Of a stretch of 64,000 nucleotides of DNA, positions 44,331-56,185 are shown piece by piece. A program made the position numbers and the translations under genes. This stretch comes from Gnetum montanum (taxonomy: Eukaryota > Streptophyta > Gnetopsida > Gnetales > Gnetaceae). The DNA is taken from positions 17,488-81,487 of the forward strand of contig MNCI01002686.1 of NCBI GenBank assembly GCA_015680685.1. Direction: 5' to 3'. A model generated the notes under the pieces. The model worked only from the letters and a program-made list of their open reading frames with translations, did not search any database and was not told the DNA's origin. How positions within the stretch are numbered: the stretch's first letter is position 1; every line of letters starts with the position of its first letter.

Positions 44331-46324
44331 CATTCATACTAATAATTTACTTAGCTCCTTAGTCTTTTTACTTTTTTGTTTTACACATTTTTGGTTTTAC
44401 AACTTTTTGTTTTCATATTCTTTGTTTTACATCTTTTTTTTTAGGTTATTGATCTTTTCTAAGTTTTTGTTTTATACCATCATTAGAATATTAAATATTT
44501 CTTGAATAATATTTTACTTTATTTTATATTTTCTTGTGTTTGATATAATTGTTTACTTTTTTTGGTAATAAAGTGCTAGGTACAATGGTAATGTGCTACT
44601 CGATGGTGGTATGTATCATTTGTGATTTTATTTTTGATGTCTAGTTTCTGACTTTGAATGTCATTACTGACAACTAGGACATGGTTTCTTTTCATTTAAC
44701 AAGCAGTGATTCCACATCATTCACCCATCCACACACTCTATGGTTTTCCTTATTTTGGAAATATACAGTTCCTTCTTCATTAATTCAACCTTAATAAATT
44801 TGTGGCTTGTGTAGTTTTCAGACTTGGAAAGGAATCAAAGGTTCAGATAGGGTATGGCTTCAAGGGGATGTGGTATTCTATGTGCTTTTTCATTTTCCTG
44901 TGTGCAGGGGTGTTCTCATGAGCTTCTCACTATTCTATGTCATTCCACAATAGGAAGTCAAATAAGTCCTTGCATGGTGTGATCCTCATCAAAAGAAAAA
45001 AGATGAGGATTAAAAACACACCCCTTGGACAAAATAAATGTGGAAACACATGGGTCTTTACATGGTGTGGTTCCCATTTAAAATATATATATATATATGG
45101 AAATTCAAAGCACATCCCTTAGACCAAATAAAAGGGCTACAAGCACTAGTTATGGGACCTTTCTAGTCTCCTCTAACTAAGGCCCTTTCTCACTTCCTAC
45201 TTTCTCTCCAATTTGGAATAGTGGTTGTTTTGTGGGAGCATTCTTGTGTCTCAAGGGATGGACTAGTCTTAGAATGTCAATGCAAAGTCACTAAAAGTGG
45301 TTGGTTTTGGTCTGGACTAAGGATGGATCCTACCAAGTCATTCAATCATGAACTCCACAAGGGACTTCATGTGACCATAATTAGGAACTCCATTACATTC
45401 TCTCTCTAATCCATCTATTCTTTTCATGCCTCACCTCATTGCTGGTTTTATGTTTTGATTCAATGTTCTAGTTTGATGTGTTGGGTTTCTTAATCAATTA
45501 CTTTTGGGTTTTTTACTTAACTTTTTGTAACCATTAATCATCCACGGTGCCCATGGACTCCTTGGTTTGAAGTTATGCAAGGGCATAAAAGACTTGTGCC
45601 TGCTTTGGTGAGGACCCACTTGCATATCTTTTGGTTTGGTTAAGTTAAGTTCCTTAACCTTAGATATTTTTACAATGAAATTCTTTTTATTTGCCCCATC
45701 AATGCCATCTAATTGTGTGCATCTTCACAACTATTTTTAGTGAGTTCCTTCTTTTTATTATTGTGAATTTCTATACCCTCTTCAGATATTCCTTGTGTTA
45801 AGCTTTTTATAAATTTTATGGACTGCTTCTCTTACTTAACCCATTTGTCAATCTTCCCACTAACATCATCAAGTAACCAATCTACCATAATCACAACTTA
45901 GCTAGATAAAATCACTGACGAGACAAGGTATTCAACCACTATGTCTTACACTTTATATACTAATCCTTGATTTTGTTGTGATTGCACTGGGGAGCATGGA
46001 CTAGAAGCAGGACTATCTTCACCAAGGAGGATGCAACAATATCACTCATAGGAGATTGTTCATGACAATTGGATCTCTTCTACCTCTCCCTCATTCTTCT
46101 ATTGCCATGAGGGGTTGGATGTCATTGAATCCAAGGGTGTTCTTTCTTGTTGTCATGAACACCCAATTTTGTACACAATTGTAATATTGTATGCTCAGGC
46201 ACTTCTGTATTTGTCTATTTTCTCTATGTTACTCTACATGTCAATCAAACATTCCAAAACTTCTAATATATTTTGTAAGGAACTTGTTCCTCTTGTACTT
46301 GAGGACAAGTTTTCATTTAGTTGT
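44331..46324 (+). other. E5 3' region without an intact gene
   Basis: About 2 kb between the two G-run tracts. 44340-45700 parallels the E6 region 54020-55380 (T-rich start, then shared CTTGCATGGT, GACTCCTTGG and GAGGACCCACTTGCATATCT segments). 45930-46040 parallels the sequence at the start of the E6 3' ORF (56070-56190), and 46140-46320 the sequence after its stop, so the ORF body has been deleted. A TA repeat lies at about 45085-45100. Confidence 0.6.
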
Positions 46325-47156
46325 GGGGGTATGATGAATCATGTTTTTCATAAGCTTTGATATTAGAGCAGCTACGATATTGGGTACACAATATCACGAC
46401 CCAAGATGTGATATTGGACATGCGATATTACAAAGTACTCCTAGGCCTATAAATATAGCCCTTGGGTACACAATTTGGGAGTAGTTTTTAGAGCCAAGTA
46501 GCAAAATTCTTGTAGTTTGTTCATTTGAGAGTTAAAATATTTTCAAGTGCCTGCAGTAGGAGGTCTAAGTGTAACCAAATCTTTATTCAAGCATTGATAT
46601 ACCTGAACACACCACTATATTGGCAATAAAGACAATCTCTTTGATTCATCCTTGCAGCACTTGAGACTTTATTTCTTATGCATTTATATATTGTGATTTT
46701 ATGTAGTTTACATTTAATGTTATTCATTCAGCAATTAATTTTGATTAATTAAGAAACTAATTAAAATACACAAGCACGACCCCTTCGAACATACATGTTA
46801 CACTTGGTAGCTCAGAAATGATTAGCATTTGACAACCCAATAGTGTTTACATGAAGTTCAAGATGTGTCTAGGAAGTAGGGATAATTACTTATGTTAGGC
46901 TAGATTAGACAATAGTTTACTTAGTAGTTAATTACTCTCACTTTTATTCTTGTTTTAGGTGATCAAATTGATAAAACAAAAAATAATAAAAATCTTATGT
47001 CTCACTCACACTTAACCATACACTTGCATTTCACAAGTGAGACTGGGAAGACAACAAACAGACAACATCAACTCACCATGTAGCTCTAACGTACTTGGTA
47101 ATTAAAGTCTATGGAATTCGACTAAATCGCATGTGAACGTTTGTGATTCATATGAT
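46325..47156 (+). repeat. E5 3' LTR (truncated) with terminal polypurine tract
   Basis: GGGGG at 46325-46329 precedes the LTR start TGATGAATCATG at 46332. TATAAATATA is at 46448 and AATAAA at 46625. The match to the 5' LTR ends near 47156 (GATTCATATGATTG), about 25-30 bp before the expected TCATCA, where unrelated gag sequence begins. Confidence 0.8.
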
Positions 47157-48190
47157 TGCCACCATCTTTCATCCCTTCCTACCCTACTATAGTGGATCCC
47201 ACACTTGTTATAACCACACATCAAACTCAAGCAATGTCACAAACAACAAATCATAACACATCGATGTCATTTACAACATAATATTGATATATAAAATTAT
47301 CAATAGTGGTTTTCACTACTACAAATCCACTAACTACACATATAAGGTCCATTATGAGTCCCCAAGCAACATAGGGGTGACATACCTCCTTTATCCCTTT
47401 TGTGCCTCAAGTACCAGCATAGACATCCTTTTCTCTATTTGGTCCATAAGTCACAACCATAGCACAACCTCTTCCTTCTTTCATGCAACCCATAGTAAGG
47501 CCATAGGCCTCAAAATAGATACCACAAGCATATGTGTAGGTCTCATAGCTAGCAAGACCACCATAGGGCTTGGATCAAGCCATCCAAATGATCTAGGAGC
47601 TAATAGAGGAGTTAAAGAGGCTTAAAGATTCTACATCCCAAAGTGTAAAGATCATGAAATTCTACCAAGATGATCCTATCAATCGTCTAGTCCTACCTTT
47701 AACACTTCCTCCTAGTGTCCCTATCCCCCAATTTACTAAATACAATGGAGAAGGTGATCCTAATGCTCACCTTATAACTTTCAAATCTAAATGATTGGTA
47801 TTGTAGCCATGGCCTCATACCATCATGAGGATTTTTCCTATGTCCTTGACTAGGAAAGTGCTTGATTGGTACCAAGCATTACCTAGAGGATCCATATCCT
47901 TCCTTGAAGACTTGATAGCTTACTTCATTAATTACTTCAAGTATAACTTAAAGCCTGACACCATGCTTGACCAACTCATGAAGGTCAAGTAGGGACCCCT
48001 TGAGCCCATACAAAAGTTCATGGACTCCTAAATGAAATACCATAGCCCATAGGTGAAACTCACCTTTTGGCTATATTTAAGAGGATAGTTAATGACTTTA
48101 CCAAGTCTAAACTTTACTACCTTGACCTATGATCACTTAGCCAAGCATTTTTCCAAACTAAGAATATAGAAGATGTTCTAGATGCTAGTC
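47157..48190 (+). pseudogene. Tat-like gag fragment fused between E5 and E6
   Basis: 47590-48170 encodes ELIEELKRLKDST, then PQFTKYNGEGDPNAHLITFK, IMRIFPMSLTRKVLDWYQAL and INYFKYNLKPDTMLDQLMKV. This is the retrotransposon gag pattern (F.GKGDP..H...F, ...FP.SLTG.AL.WF..LP.GSI.....F..F) of Tat/Ogre-type and related gypsy elements. It differs from the Athila-like gag in this window, which has none of these motifs. It has stops, lacks an LTR of its own, and at about 48190 gives way to E6 gag. Confidence 0.65.
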
Positions 48191-50320
48191 ATGACCCAAC
48201 ATTTATGAAGGGAAAATGGTTCACTAATTCCTTATTCCTGCTTAATCAGAATGACAATGAGGATTCTCCCTTTAGGGGTTCTCAACATGATAATTCTCCA
48301 CCTCTTGTTATTGGTGATGGGGGTGTGGCCTTGAATCTGTAGTCCACTATCAATAATCTAGGTTTCAATAAAAATGGAAGTCAAGGTAGGGGCTTGAAAA
48401 AGCATCAAGATGACAATAAAAGTAATGAACATGGTCGTGAAAACCATAGAGGAGTTGGCAAACACCATGGTAGTGGCAGTTCTCCTTCCTCTTTGTTCTC
48501 TTCATCTATATCATTTTTTTCCTCTTCGATTTTTCACAAACACTGTAGAAAGAACAATCGTGATGAAGGGGAACAACGAGACAACAATGATGATCACCAA
48601 GCCCACCATGAATAAAGGGATAGCAGAGAACATCATCAATGTCATTAAAATAATGATGATGATGAGCCTTTTCTAGAAACTCGAAGCATGCTAAATATTG
48701 CAAAGGCCGTAAAAATTCCAACCAAACATGTGAGAGATAGTTGGATCATACAACTTGATATGAAAAATATTCCCAGATTTGTGGTGGGATATAACTCTAA
48801 TCCACAAACACATCTTTAAGCTTTTCATGATGCTTTTTTCTTACAAAATATTGATAATTATTTGCAGAAATTAAAGCTATTTCCCAGGACACTCATTAAG
48901 GAAGCAAAAAGTTGGTACTAGTCCTTAGAGCTAGAATCCATCCATAGGTGGAGTATAATGCTAGAGTTATTTAATGATAAGTATAAGACATACTCTAAAG
49001 TGTCTAATCTAAGAAGTCAAATCCAAGGATGGAAGCAAGATTACCATGAAACTTTGGATGCTGCCATGGGTAGATATTATTCTCTCATGCATTGATGCCC
49101 TAGCCATGGTTATTCACAACAGAAACAACTTTGCCATGTCATAGATGGACTTAGATCAGAAATGAGAACTCTTAGGGTCTATTCCCAAGGGAGACTATTA
49201 GAAATTTGAGCCCATAAAATTCAAGGGTTAATTGAGTAGGTAGCAAAAGAAGAAGGAGATTTAAGGAAATGGAAAATTTCTAAAGAATACAATAGGAATC
49301 CTTCCATCAAAAAGAGAGAGGTCTAATTTTGTAACAATGAGGAGCAGTCATCTCTTGATGAGGTGGTGAATAGAAAGACCTTGCTGATTCAAAAATATAT
49401 GTCTAAAATTTTGGCCAAGGTAGATAAAATGTGGGATTCATTGGATGAAAAATTTCAAACTACTTTAAGAATCATTGAAGAATCAAGGGAGTAGAGTAGT
49501 GTTCATGACCGTAGGAGGTGGAAAGAAGCTAAACGTACCTACCAAAGGGGTAAGGACAAGATAGATGTAGTAGAGGGCATTGTAGAAATTGAATCAAATG
49601 ATGATGGTGGATGTGACATCTGCTAATATGAATATCCTAAGGGATGTTTCCCCATTGTGTCATACTTATAGAAGTCTAGGTTGTATGCTCTAAATCCATG
49701 ACTAGCAAAAAGATAAACACCCAGAAGATTGCCTTATCCTAGAGGTAATCATAAAAAATTCCATCAACAACAACAATATTATCCAAGTGGAACTCCATCA
49801 CAGTTGTATGAGCAATATCAACAATGGCACCAACCACAGTCATGTGGGATGTCACCACTAAGGCAACAATATCCTTATAGGTAACCAGATTTATATGGGT
49901 ATTACGTTCAACAATGACTCCTCCAGTCATGTTTCTCCTTTCCAACATTACTACTATCCTCCCAAATACTATAGAGCTCATTCTCTACATTCCAAGAGGG
50001 ATGCCACATTTTATCCTTATCCTCCTCCTATTCTTGCACTTGTTCCTCCACCCTCAACACAGTTACTGCCTGCTCCATCCATGCATGGTGAACTTCTAGC
50101 CTAGTCATAGCAATGCAATGTTACTAGGGCCATCAATCTATAACTAGTTCATCAACTAAGGGGTTCAAAACCTCATGCTCATAAAAAATCATTCTTTCAA
50201 ACCAACAACCCTACTAAGCCTTCATAGACTCAAGCAGCTAGTGATCCTACTCCTACCTCATCCTCTGCAAATCATTTCATCTGGTTGCCTTCAAATCAAA
50301 TGTCATCCAAAATATACTAT
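48191..50320 (+). pseudogene. E6 gag
   Basis: It enters the family gag without its N-terminus. 48394-48615 has the His/Asp/Ser-rich linker (NEHGRENHRGVGKHHGSGSS, then DDHQAHHE). The middle (48880-49030) has FPRTLIKEAKSWY, LELESIHRW and QIQGWKQDYHE. KEEGDLRKWKIS is at about 49250. The knuckle-like CDIC-stop-YEYPKGCFP is at about 49615, and a Pro-rich linker with PSMHGELLA at about 50080. Stops and frameshifts throughout. Confidence 0.7.
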
Positions 50321-51190
50321 TATGCTCACTCATGTTGTATCTAATTGGATCCAGGTTGGTAACCTTCCTAGGAAATTAGCTAATCTTGGAAGTCCTCTTA
50401 CCTATTTATAGATTACTAGGAATGAACCATGTAAAGCTCTTCTTGATTCAGGCTTTAGTGTGAACTTGATTTCTCATGAGATGTATACTACTTGAAACCT
50501 GTTGTGTCTCAAGAAGAGTAATATCACATTGGAATTGGTAGACTAGTCCATCACTATTCCATTAGTATTGGTCAAAGACATTGTGATCATTATCTATGGA
50601 TGATCTTATCTTGCTGATTTCCTAATAATCAAGGTAAAGAATTGTAAGAGGGAGTTCCCAATCATTATGGGAAGGGCATTGCTAAGCACTATTGATGCAA
50701 GAATGGGCATCATATATCATTCCCTAGAAATATCTAAGGAGAATGCATTTGGAAAGATTAAGAAGAGATGAGTTTCATGCATCGCGTATAGTGACACACG
50801 GTGCAATTGCATGCAAAGACTCTGATCAGTGAAATGAGCATCTATTTCCACATGCAAGTAATATGCACATGAGGTAGATATACAAAAGTGTTAGTATGCA
50901 GTAGCCACAAAATAATAGGGTACCTAGTGATTGACCGTTGATTTTGACAGTAGCACAATGTGCATGGAACCTACTGAGAGCCTGACATGTGCTTATGTGA
51001 TAGGTATGGATGAACTAGAGCAAGTTCATCACAATCTCCTTGAAAATTTCAAAAAAGAGCCCCTAGAGTTAAAAACTCTACCTAGTAGCCTAGAATATGA
51101 ATTTTTGAAAAATGGAAAGCTGGTCATACTTAATGCCAAACTTGCTCCCAAGTAGAAAGAAAAACTATTGAAAATGATCAACAGCCTTTA
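50321..51190 (+). pseudogene. E6 aspartic protease and pre-RT spacer
   Basis: IMLTHVVSNWIQVGNLPRKL (about 50320) leads to NEPCKALLDSGFSVNLISHE at about 50420, with an intact Asp-Ser-Gly triad. REFPIIMGRALLSTIDARMG follows at about 50655. The spacer ORF 50931-51155 contains MCMEPTESLTCAYVIGMDEL and LKTLPSSLEYEFLKNGKLVI and precedes RT directly. Several TAG and TGA stops. Confidence 0.75.
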
Positions 51191-52580
51191 CCTGGTCATA
51201 TCCTGAATTCACTGGAATTGATCCATAGATATGCTAGCACCACATTTACACAGATCCATCCATGAAGTTAAGGAGGCAACCACAACGATGGTTGAATCCA
51301 AAATTAAAGCAAATTGTCAAAGAGAAGATTGAGCAACTCCTTCAGGTAGGGTTCATCTATCCCATTGCAGATAGTAAGTAGGTCAGTCCATTAGTGATAG
51401 TACCAAAGAGAGGTGGAAAATGGTAGGTTTGTATCAACTTCAGGCTATTAAAAATGGTAACATTCAAAGATCATTTTCCATTGCTATTTGTTGATCAGGT
51501 GTTGGACACAATATATGGGCATTGCTATTACAATTTTTTGGATGGTTATAGTGGCTATAATCAAATCTAGATTGCACCAGAAGACTAAGCCAAAATAAGA
51601 TTCATGAATCCCTGGGAAACCTTTGCATATCGCAAGATGTCTTATGATCTATGCAATGCCCATACCACTTTCCAATATCTATTCTTAAGCATCTATCAGT
51701 AGCAAATAGGTAGAGGAGTGGAAGTTTTTATGGATGAATTCTTCACTTATGGTGCTACATTTGAGCAAACCTTGGACCACCTTAAGCAAGTACTTAAAAG
51801 ATGTGTGGAAACAAACCTATGGCTCAATTAGCAAAAGAGCCATCTCATAGTCTAGGAAGACATTGTATTGGGGTATGGAATTTTGTAGGAAGGGATCAAG
51901 GTAGACTTTAAAAATATAAGAGTCATCTAAGGAATCACCCATCAACCAAAAATTGTAAAAGATGTTCGATCATTCCTTGGACACATTGGCTACTACTGGT
52001 GATTTATAAAGAATCAAAACCATTGGTCGAGCTAACAAAGATGCTTCCTTCATCTAGACCAAGGAATGTGAAAATGCATTTTAAATCCTCAAGTAGAAGT
52101 TTGTAGAGACTCTAATTCCACAAACACTTAACTAGTCCAGACCATTCCATTACATGATGGATGCATCTAACTACACCTTGGAAGTTGTACTTATGCAATT
52201 AGATAGTAAGAAATGTCCATATTACATCCATTGGGCAAGTCAAAGCATTGTGGGTGCATATTTAAATTACACTACCATAGAGAAAGAACTAATGGTGGTG
52301 GTGTATGCTCTGGAAAAGTTCAAGCACTATGTGCTTGGGTATAAAGTGTTTGAGCACCCTAATCACAATGCCATCAACTTCCTCATGAACAAGCCAATGG
52401 TGAGCCCTTGTGTCATATNAGCACCCTAATCACAATGCCATCAACTTCCTCATGAACAAGCCAATGGTGAGCCCTTGTGTCATATAGTGGCTAGTGATCT
52501 TGCAAGAATTCAATTTTACAATGGTAGATCAAAAGGAAATTGAGAATGTGATCACTGATCACTTGTCTCAATTATGATGG
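51191..52580 (+). pseudogene. E6 reverse transcriptase and RNase H
   Basis: RT: EKIEQLLQVGFIYPIADSK (51330), FRLLKMVTFKDHFPL, FLDGYSGYNQI (51537) and VFMDEF (about 51722), in which the second catalytic Asp is changed to Glu. RNase H: MMDASNYTLEVVLMQLDSKK (52154), EKELMVVVYALEKFKHYVLG (52280) and VFEHPNHNAINFLMNK; it ends VITDHLSQL at about 52550. The N at 52419 splits two copies of the HNAINFL-to-SPCVI segment, which is probably an assembly artefact and not a real duplication. Confidence 0.8.
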
Positions 52581-52799
52581 AATAGCAAAGAGAAGAAGAG
52601 CCCACTTTTTGACCAATTTCCTGATGAACTCCTCTTTACTGGTACAATAGATGAACAAGTGCATGAAAAACCAAAATGGTATGATGGCATCCTTACTTGT
52701 CTTCACACTCAAGAGATGTCATAAGATTTGGACTATAAGAAGAAACAAAAATTTCTTCATCAGGTTAAGCACTTCATGGAAATCAATAGACACCTTTAC

Positions 52800-53930
52800 A
52801 AGGTGTGTAGTGATGGCCTAGTTCATTGGTGTGTACCTAATGTAGATTAATTGTGTGTTCTTCAAGATGCTCATGAAGGCCCTTGCAGAGGCCACTATGC
52901 AAGGAGACACATAACCATAAAAATCTTAATTGCAAGATACTATGGGAACATAATCTTTAAAAATGTCCACCAATTTATCCAATCCTATGAATGCTATCAA
53001 TGAGATGGTGGGATGACCACACATATAGAGGGTCCTTACTAGTGGATTCAACCACTAGAACCCTTTGACATATGGGGTAGGGCATAGATTTCATGGGCTC
53101 CATCACATCCATGTTTAATGAGAAGGCATATATAATCATTTTCATTGATTACTGTACCAAATGGATATAAGAAATAGCTGTCACTAGCTCTACATCATCT
53201 ACTACTACTCAATTCATATAAAAAAATGTTGTGAACAATCTTGGGATGCCATGTGCCCTAATTTCTAACAAAAAGACCCATTTTACAAGGGATACTTTTC
53301 AAAAACTCATGCAATGCTTGGGGGTTGAACATAAATTAATAACACCATATCATCCCCAAGTCAATGGTCAAGCAAAGGTCCTTAACAAGGAGATTACAAA
53401 GATTCTAGCAAGAACTATTAGCAAGTATAGAAGAGACTAGAGCACAAAACTCAACAATTCCCTTTGGGCCTACCACTCAACATGGAAACTCCCTATTGGC
53501 TACTCTCCTTATGAGTTGGTATACAAAAAACTTCCAACACTCTTAATTCAATTTGAGCTCCATACACTCTCAACGACCTATGACCTGAATCTTAACCTAA
53601 GTTTGGCACAAAAAGAAATATTAATCAACTTAAATGTGCTGACAAAAATAGATTAGTGGCCTTGTCCTTGAATGAAGTACATAAGGCATTCAACAAACAA
53701 CATCATGACCTTAGGATATGGAAAAAGAAATTTCAATTGGGAGATAAGGTTCTCTATTAGAATCTTACACACGTACCTCAATGAATCAAATTCCAAACAT
53801 TGTGGAAGGGACCTTATATAATTGATGAAACCTTTCCTTCTAGGATCATGATCATATACAAAATTGAAAGCCCAAACAATAAGTAGTTGGTCAAAATCCA
53901 ACAAATAAAGCCTTTCTACAAGCCCAAGAA
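52800..53930 (+). pseudogene. E6 integrase
   Basis: Zinc domain HEGPCRGHYARRHITIKIL (52870-52930) and the later SYECYQ..GGMTTHIEG. Core: PLEPFDIWG (53055), LISNKKTHFTRDTFQKLMQC (53260; second catalytic Asp changed to Asn) and PYHPQVNGQAK (catalytic Glu changed to Lys). The C-terminal part includes LWAYHSTWKLPIGYSPYELV (53460-53520). With three damaged features it cannot be active. Confidence 0.75.
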
Positions 53931-56185
53931 AGCCAGTACAACAAATACCTCAATGGATGGGCAACCATGCTCAATTTTTTGGATCTCCTCCTTCCAACTT
54001 AGTTGTGGGGGAGATGGCCATTAGTGCTAATTATATACATGGCCCCTCATTTTTTCTATTTTTTATTTTACACATTTTTATCTTTGCAAATTATTTATTT
54101 TACACCTTTTTTATTTTAAAATTTTTTCTTATTTTACATCAATTTTGTTTTTTACCATCATTAATACATTTCAATTTTTCTTGAATATATTACACTTTCT
54201 TATATATTTTACTTTATTTTAGTGTGGTTTTCTAGTTTTTGTTAATAAACATGCTTTGTGTTAATAGGACATAGTGGTGTTGTAGCTAGTGGTTTGTGCT
54301 TAATGTTTTGTTTGCTAATGTCTAGTTCCTATTTTTGAATTTTGGTACCAATGGCTAAGACATGGTTTCTTTTTCATGGAATAGGCAGTGAGTCCACAAC
54401 ATCCATCCATCCACAAAATCTATGGTTATCCTTATTTTGGAAATATGAGGTCCCTTTCATTAAATAAAATTTTAATAAATTTATTACCTTAGTAGTTTCC
54501 ACAATTGAAAAGGATTCAATGGTTTGCACAAGGTGTGACTTTAAGGAAACTCAATACTCTTTGTACTCTTCNCAATTGAAAAGGATTCAACGGTTTGCAC
54601 AAGGTGTGACTTTAAGGAAACTCAATACTCTTTGTACTCTTCTACTTACTTGGGTGCATGAGTGTATTCATGGATTTCTTACTATTCTGTGTTGACCAAC
54701 ACCAGGAAGTTGAATAAGTCTTTGCATGGTCTGGTTCCCATCCAAAAAATAAAATAAAATAAAAAAGAAAAAAAAAACATGATGAAAATTCAAAGCACAC
54801 ACCTTAGACAAATAAATGGGCTACAAGCATTAGTTATGGAACTAGAAAGACATGTTACCCATGCTTAAAGGTCCCATCTAATTAATGTTCTCTCTCATCT
54901 CTTGCTTCTCTTTTCTTCTATTTAAGAAACAATGGTTGTTCTATGGGAGCACTCGTGTGTCCCGAGGGGATGAATTAGACTTGGAGTGACAATGTGAAGT
55001 CATTAAAAGTAGTTGGTTTTGGTCTAGACTAAGGATGTATCTTCTCAAGGTCATTTAAAGAAAAATCCACAAGGGACTTCTTATGACCTTAATTCAGAAT
55101 TCCATTCCACGTTCTCCATCATTTGTTCATGTTGTCCATAAGTAACCTCACTTTCAGTGTCCATGTTCTTATTTAGTATCTTTGTCTAATATACTTGAAT
55201 TTTTTGGTAGAATTTTTTGGGTTTTGATCCTTAACTTTCATCAACTATTAATCACCTATGATGCCCATGGACTCCTTAGGTTGAAGTTATGCAAGGCCAA
55301 ACAAGACATGTGCCTACTATGGGGAGGACCCACTTGCATATCTCTTAGTTGGGTTCATTAAGCACCTTATCCTTAGGCATTTTTGCAATCAGAATATTTT
55401 GTACATCCATCTTCTACATTCAACCATGTGATCCTTTACATATTTTCTTTACTTCACACATTCTCCATCAAACTTTTGAATTTTTAAGCTTCCAAAGATC
55501 CTCTTTAATGATTTCATCATATTCTTGGATTTTCTGGAACTTTAAGGATCCCAAATTCATTTAAATTTTTCTTATATTTTTTGAAATATCCAAAATTAAA
55601 AATTTTGTTTACAAACCTCGTATACAGGGCCTCGTCATTGGAGCCCATGCGTATATGCTACTCCATCAACATAGCACAAAAATACTATAAATATGCATGA
55701 TCCCCCTTAGAAATTTTCACATTTTTTCATAAACACCAAGCAAGTTTTTCAAATTTTCAAAGCCTAGAACCTTCCAGAGCCCATAACTTCCTAACCGTTT
55801 ACCCAAATCACTCTGTTCTTTGATCCTATATCTCCAAGTGGTAAGCTCTTAGTCATGGGGGCCACAAATATGCCATTTTGACAAAAAAATTTGACATTTT
55901 TTTAACTCCCATAAAGGTTTAACTAAGAAATCAACATTTAAACACCAAATTATAGAAGTTAAACCCTTCCAATGAGCTCTAGTGACACTTATAATAAAAC
56001 TTAATTCATAAAATAAGAATAAAATAGTCAATCTACCATGGTCCAACCATAGCGAAGAGTAACTAACTAACAATATAAGGTATTCAAATATTCGAGGTTA
56101 CACATTATATCTACCAATCTGTAGATGTGTTGTAACTGCAGATGGCACTAAAAGACAAACACACGCATGAAGGAGGACTATCTTA
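53931..56185 (+). other. E6 post-pol tract and 3' untranslated region
   Basis: GGGGGAGATGG at 54007-54017 follows integrase, then T-rich sequence, then about 1.4 kb parallel to E5 44340-45700. 55400-56185 precedes the extra ORF and shows no gene. An N at 54572 splits two copies of a segment of about 70 bp beginning CAATTGAAAAGGATTCAA. Confidence 0.6.

Larger units (their letters stand above)
37090..47156 (+). mobile_element. E5: near-complete Athila-like Ty3/gypsy element
   Basis: It has, in order, a 5' LTR, PBS, gag, protease, RT, RNase H, integrase, post-pol G-run tract, a 3' region of about 2 kb, terminal polypurine tract and a 3' LTR cut off near 47156. No chromodomain follows integrase. 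RT and integrase motifs (FLDGYSGYNQI, SIDFMGP, THFIG) and the PBS point to the Athila/Tat branch. Coding is interrupted by in-frame stops throughout, so it is inactive. Compared with E6 it lacks the body of the 3' ORF. Confidence 0.85.

Noticed and set aside
45080-45105. TA-dinucleotide run as a regulatory or origin element
   Set aside because: A short simple repeat in the E5 3' region, absent from the matching E6 sequence; nothing supports a function.
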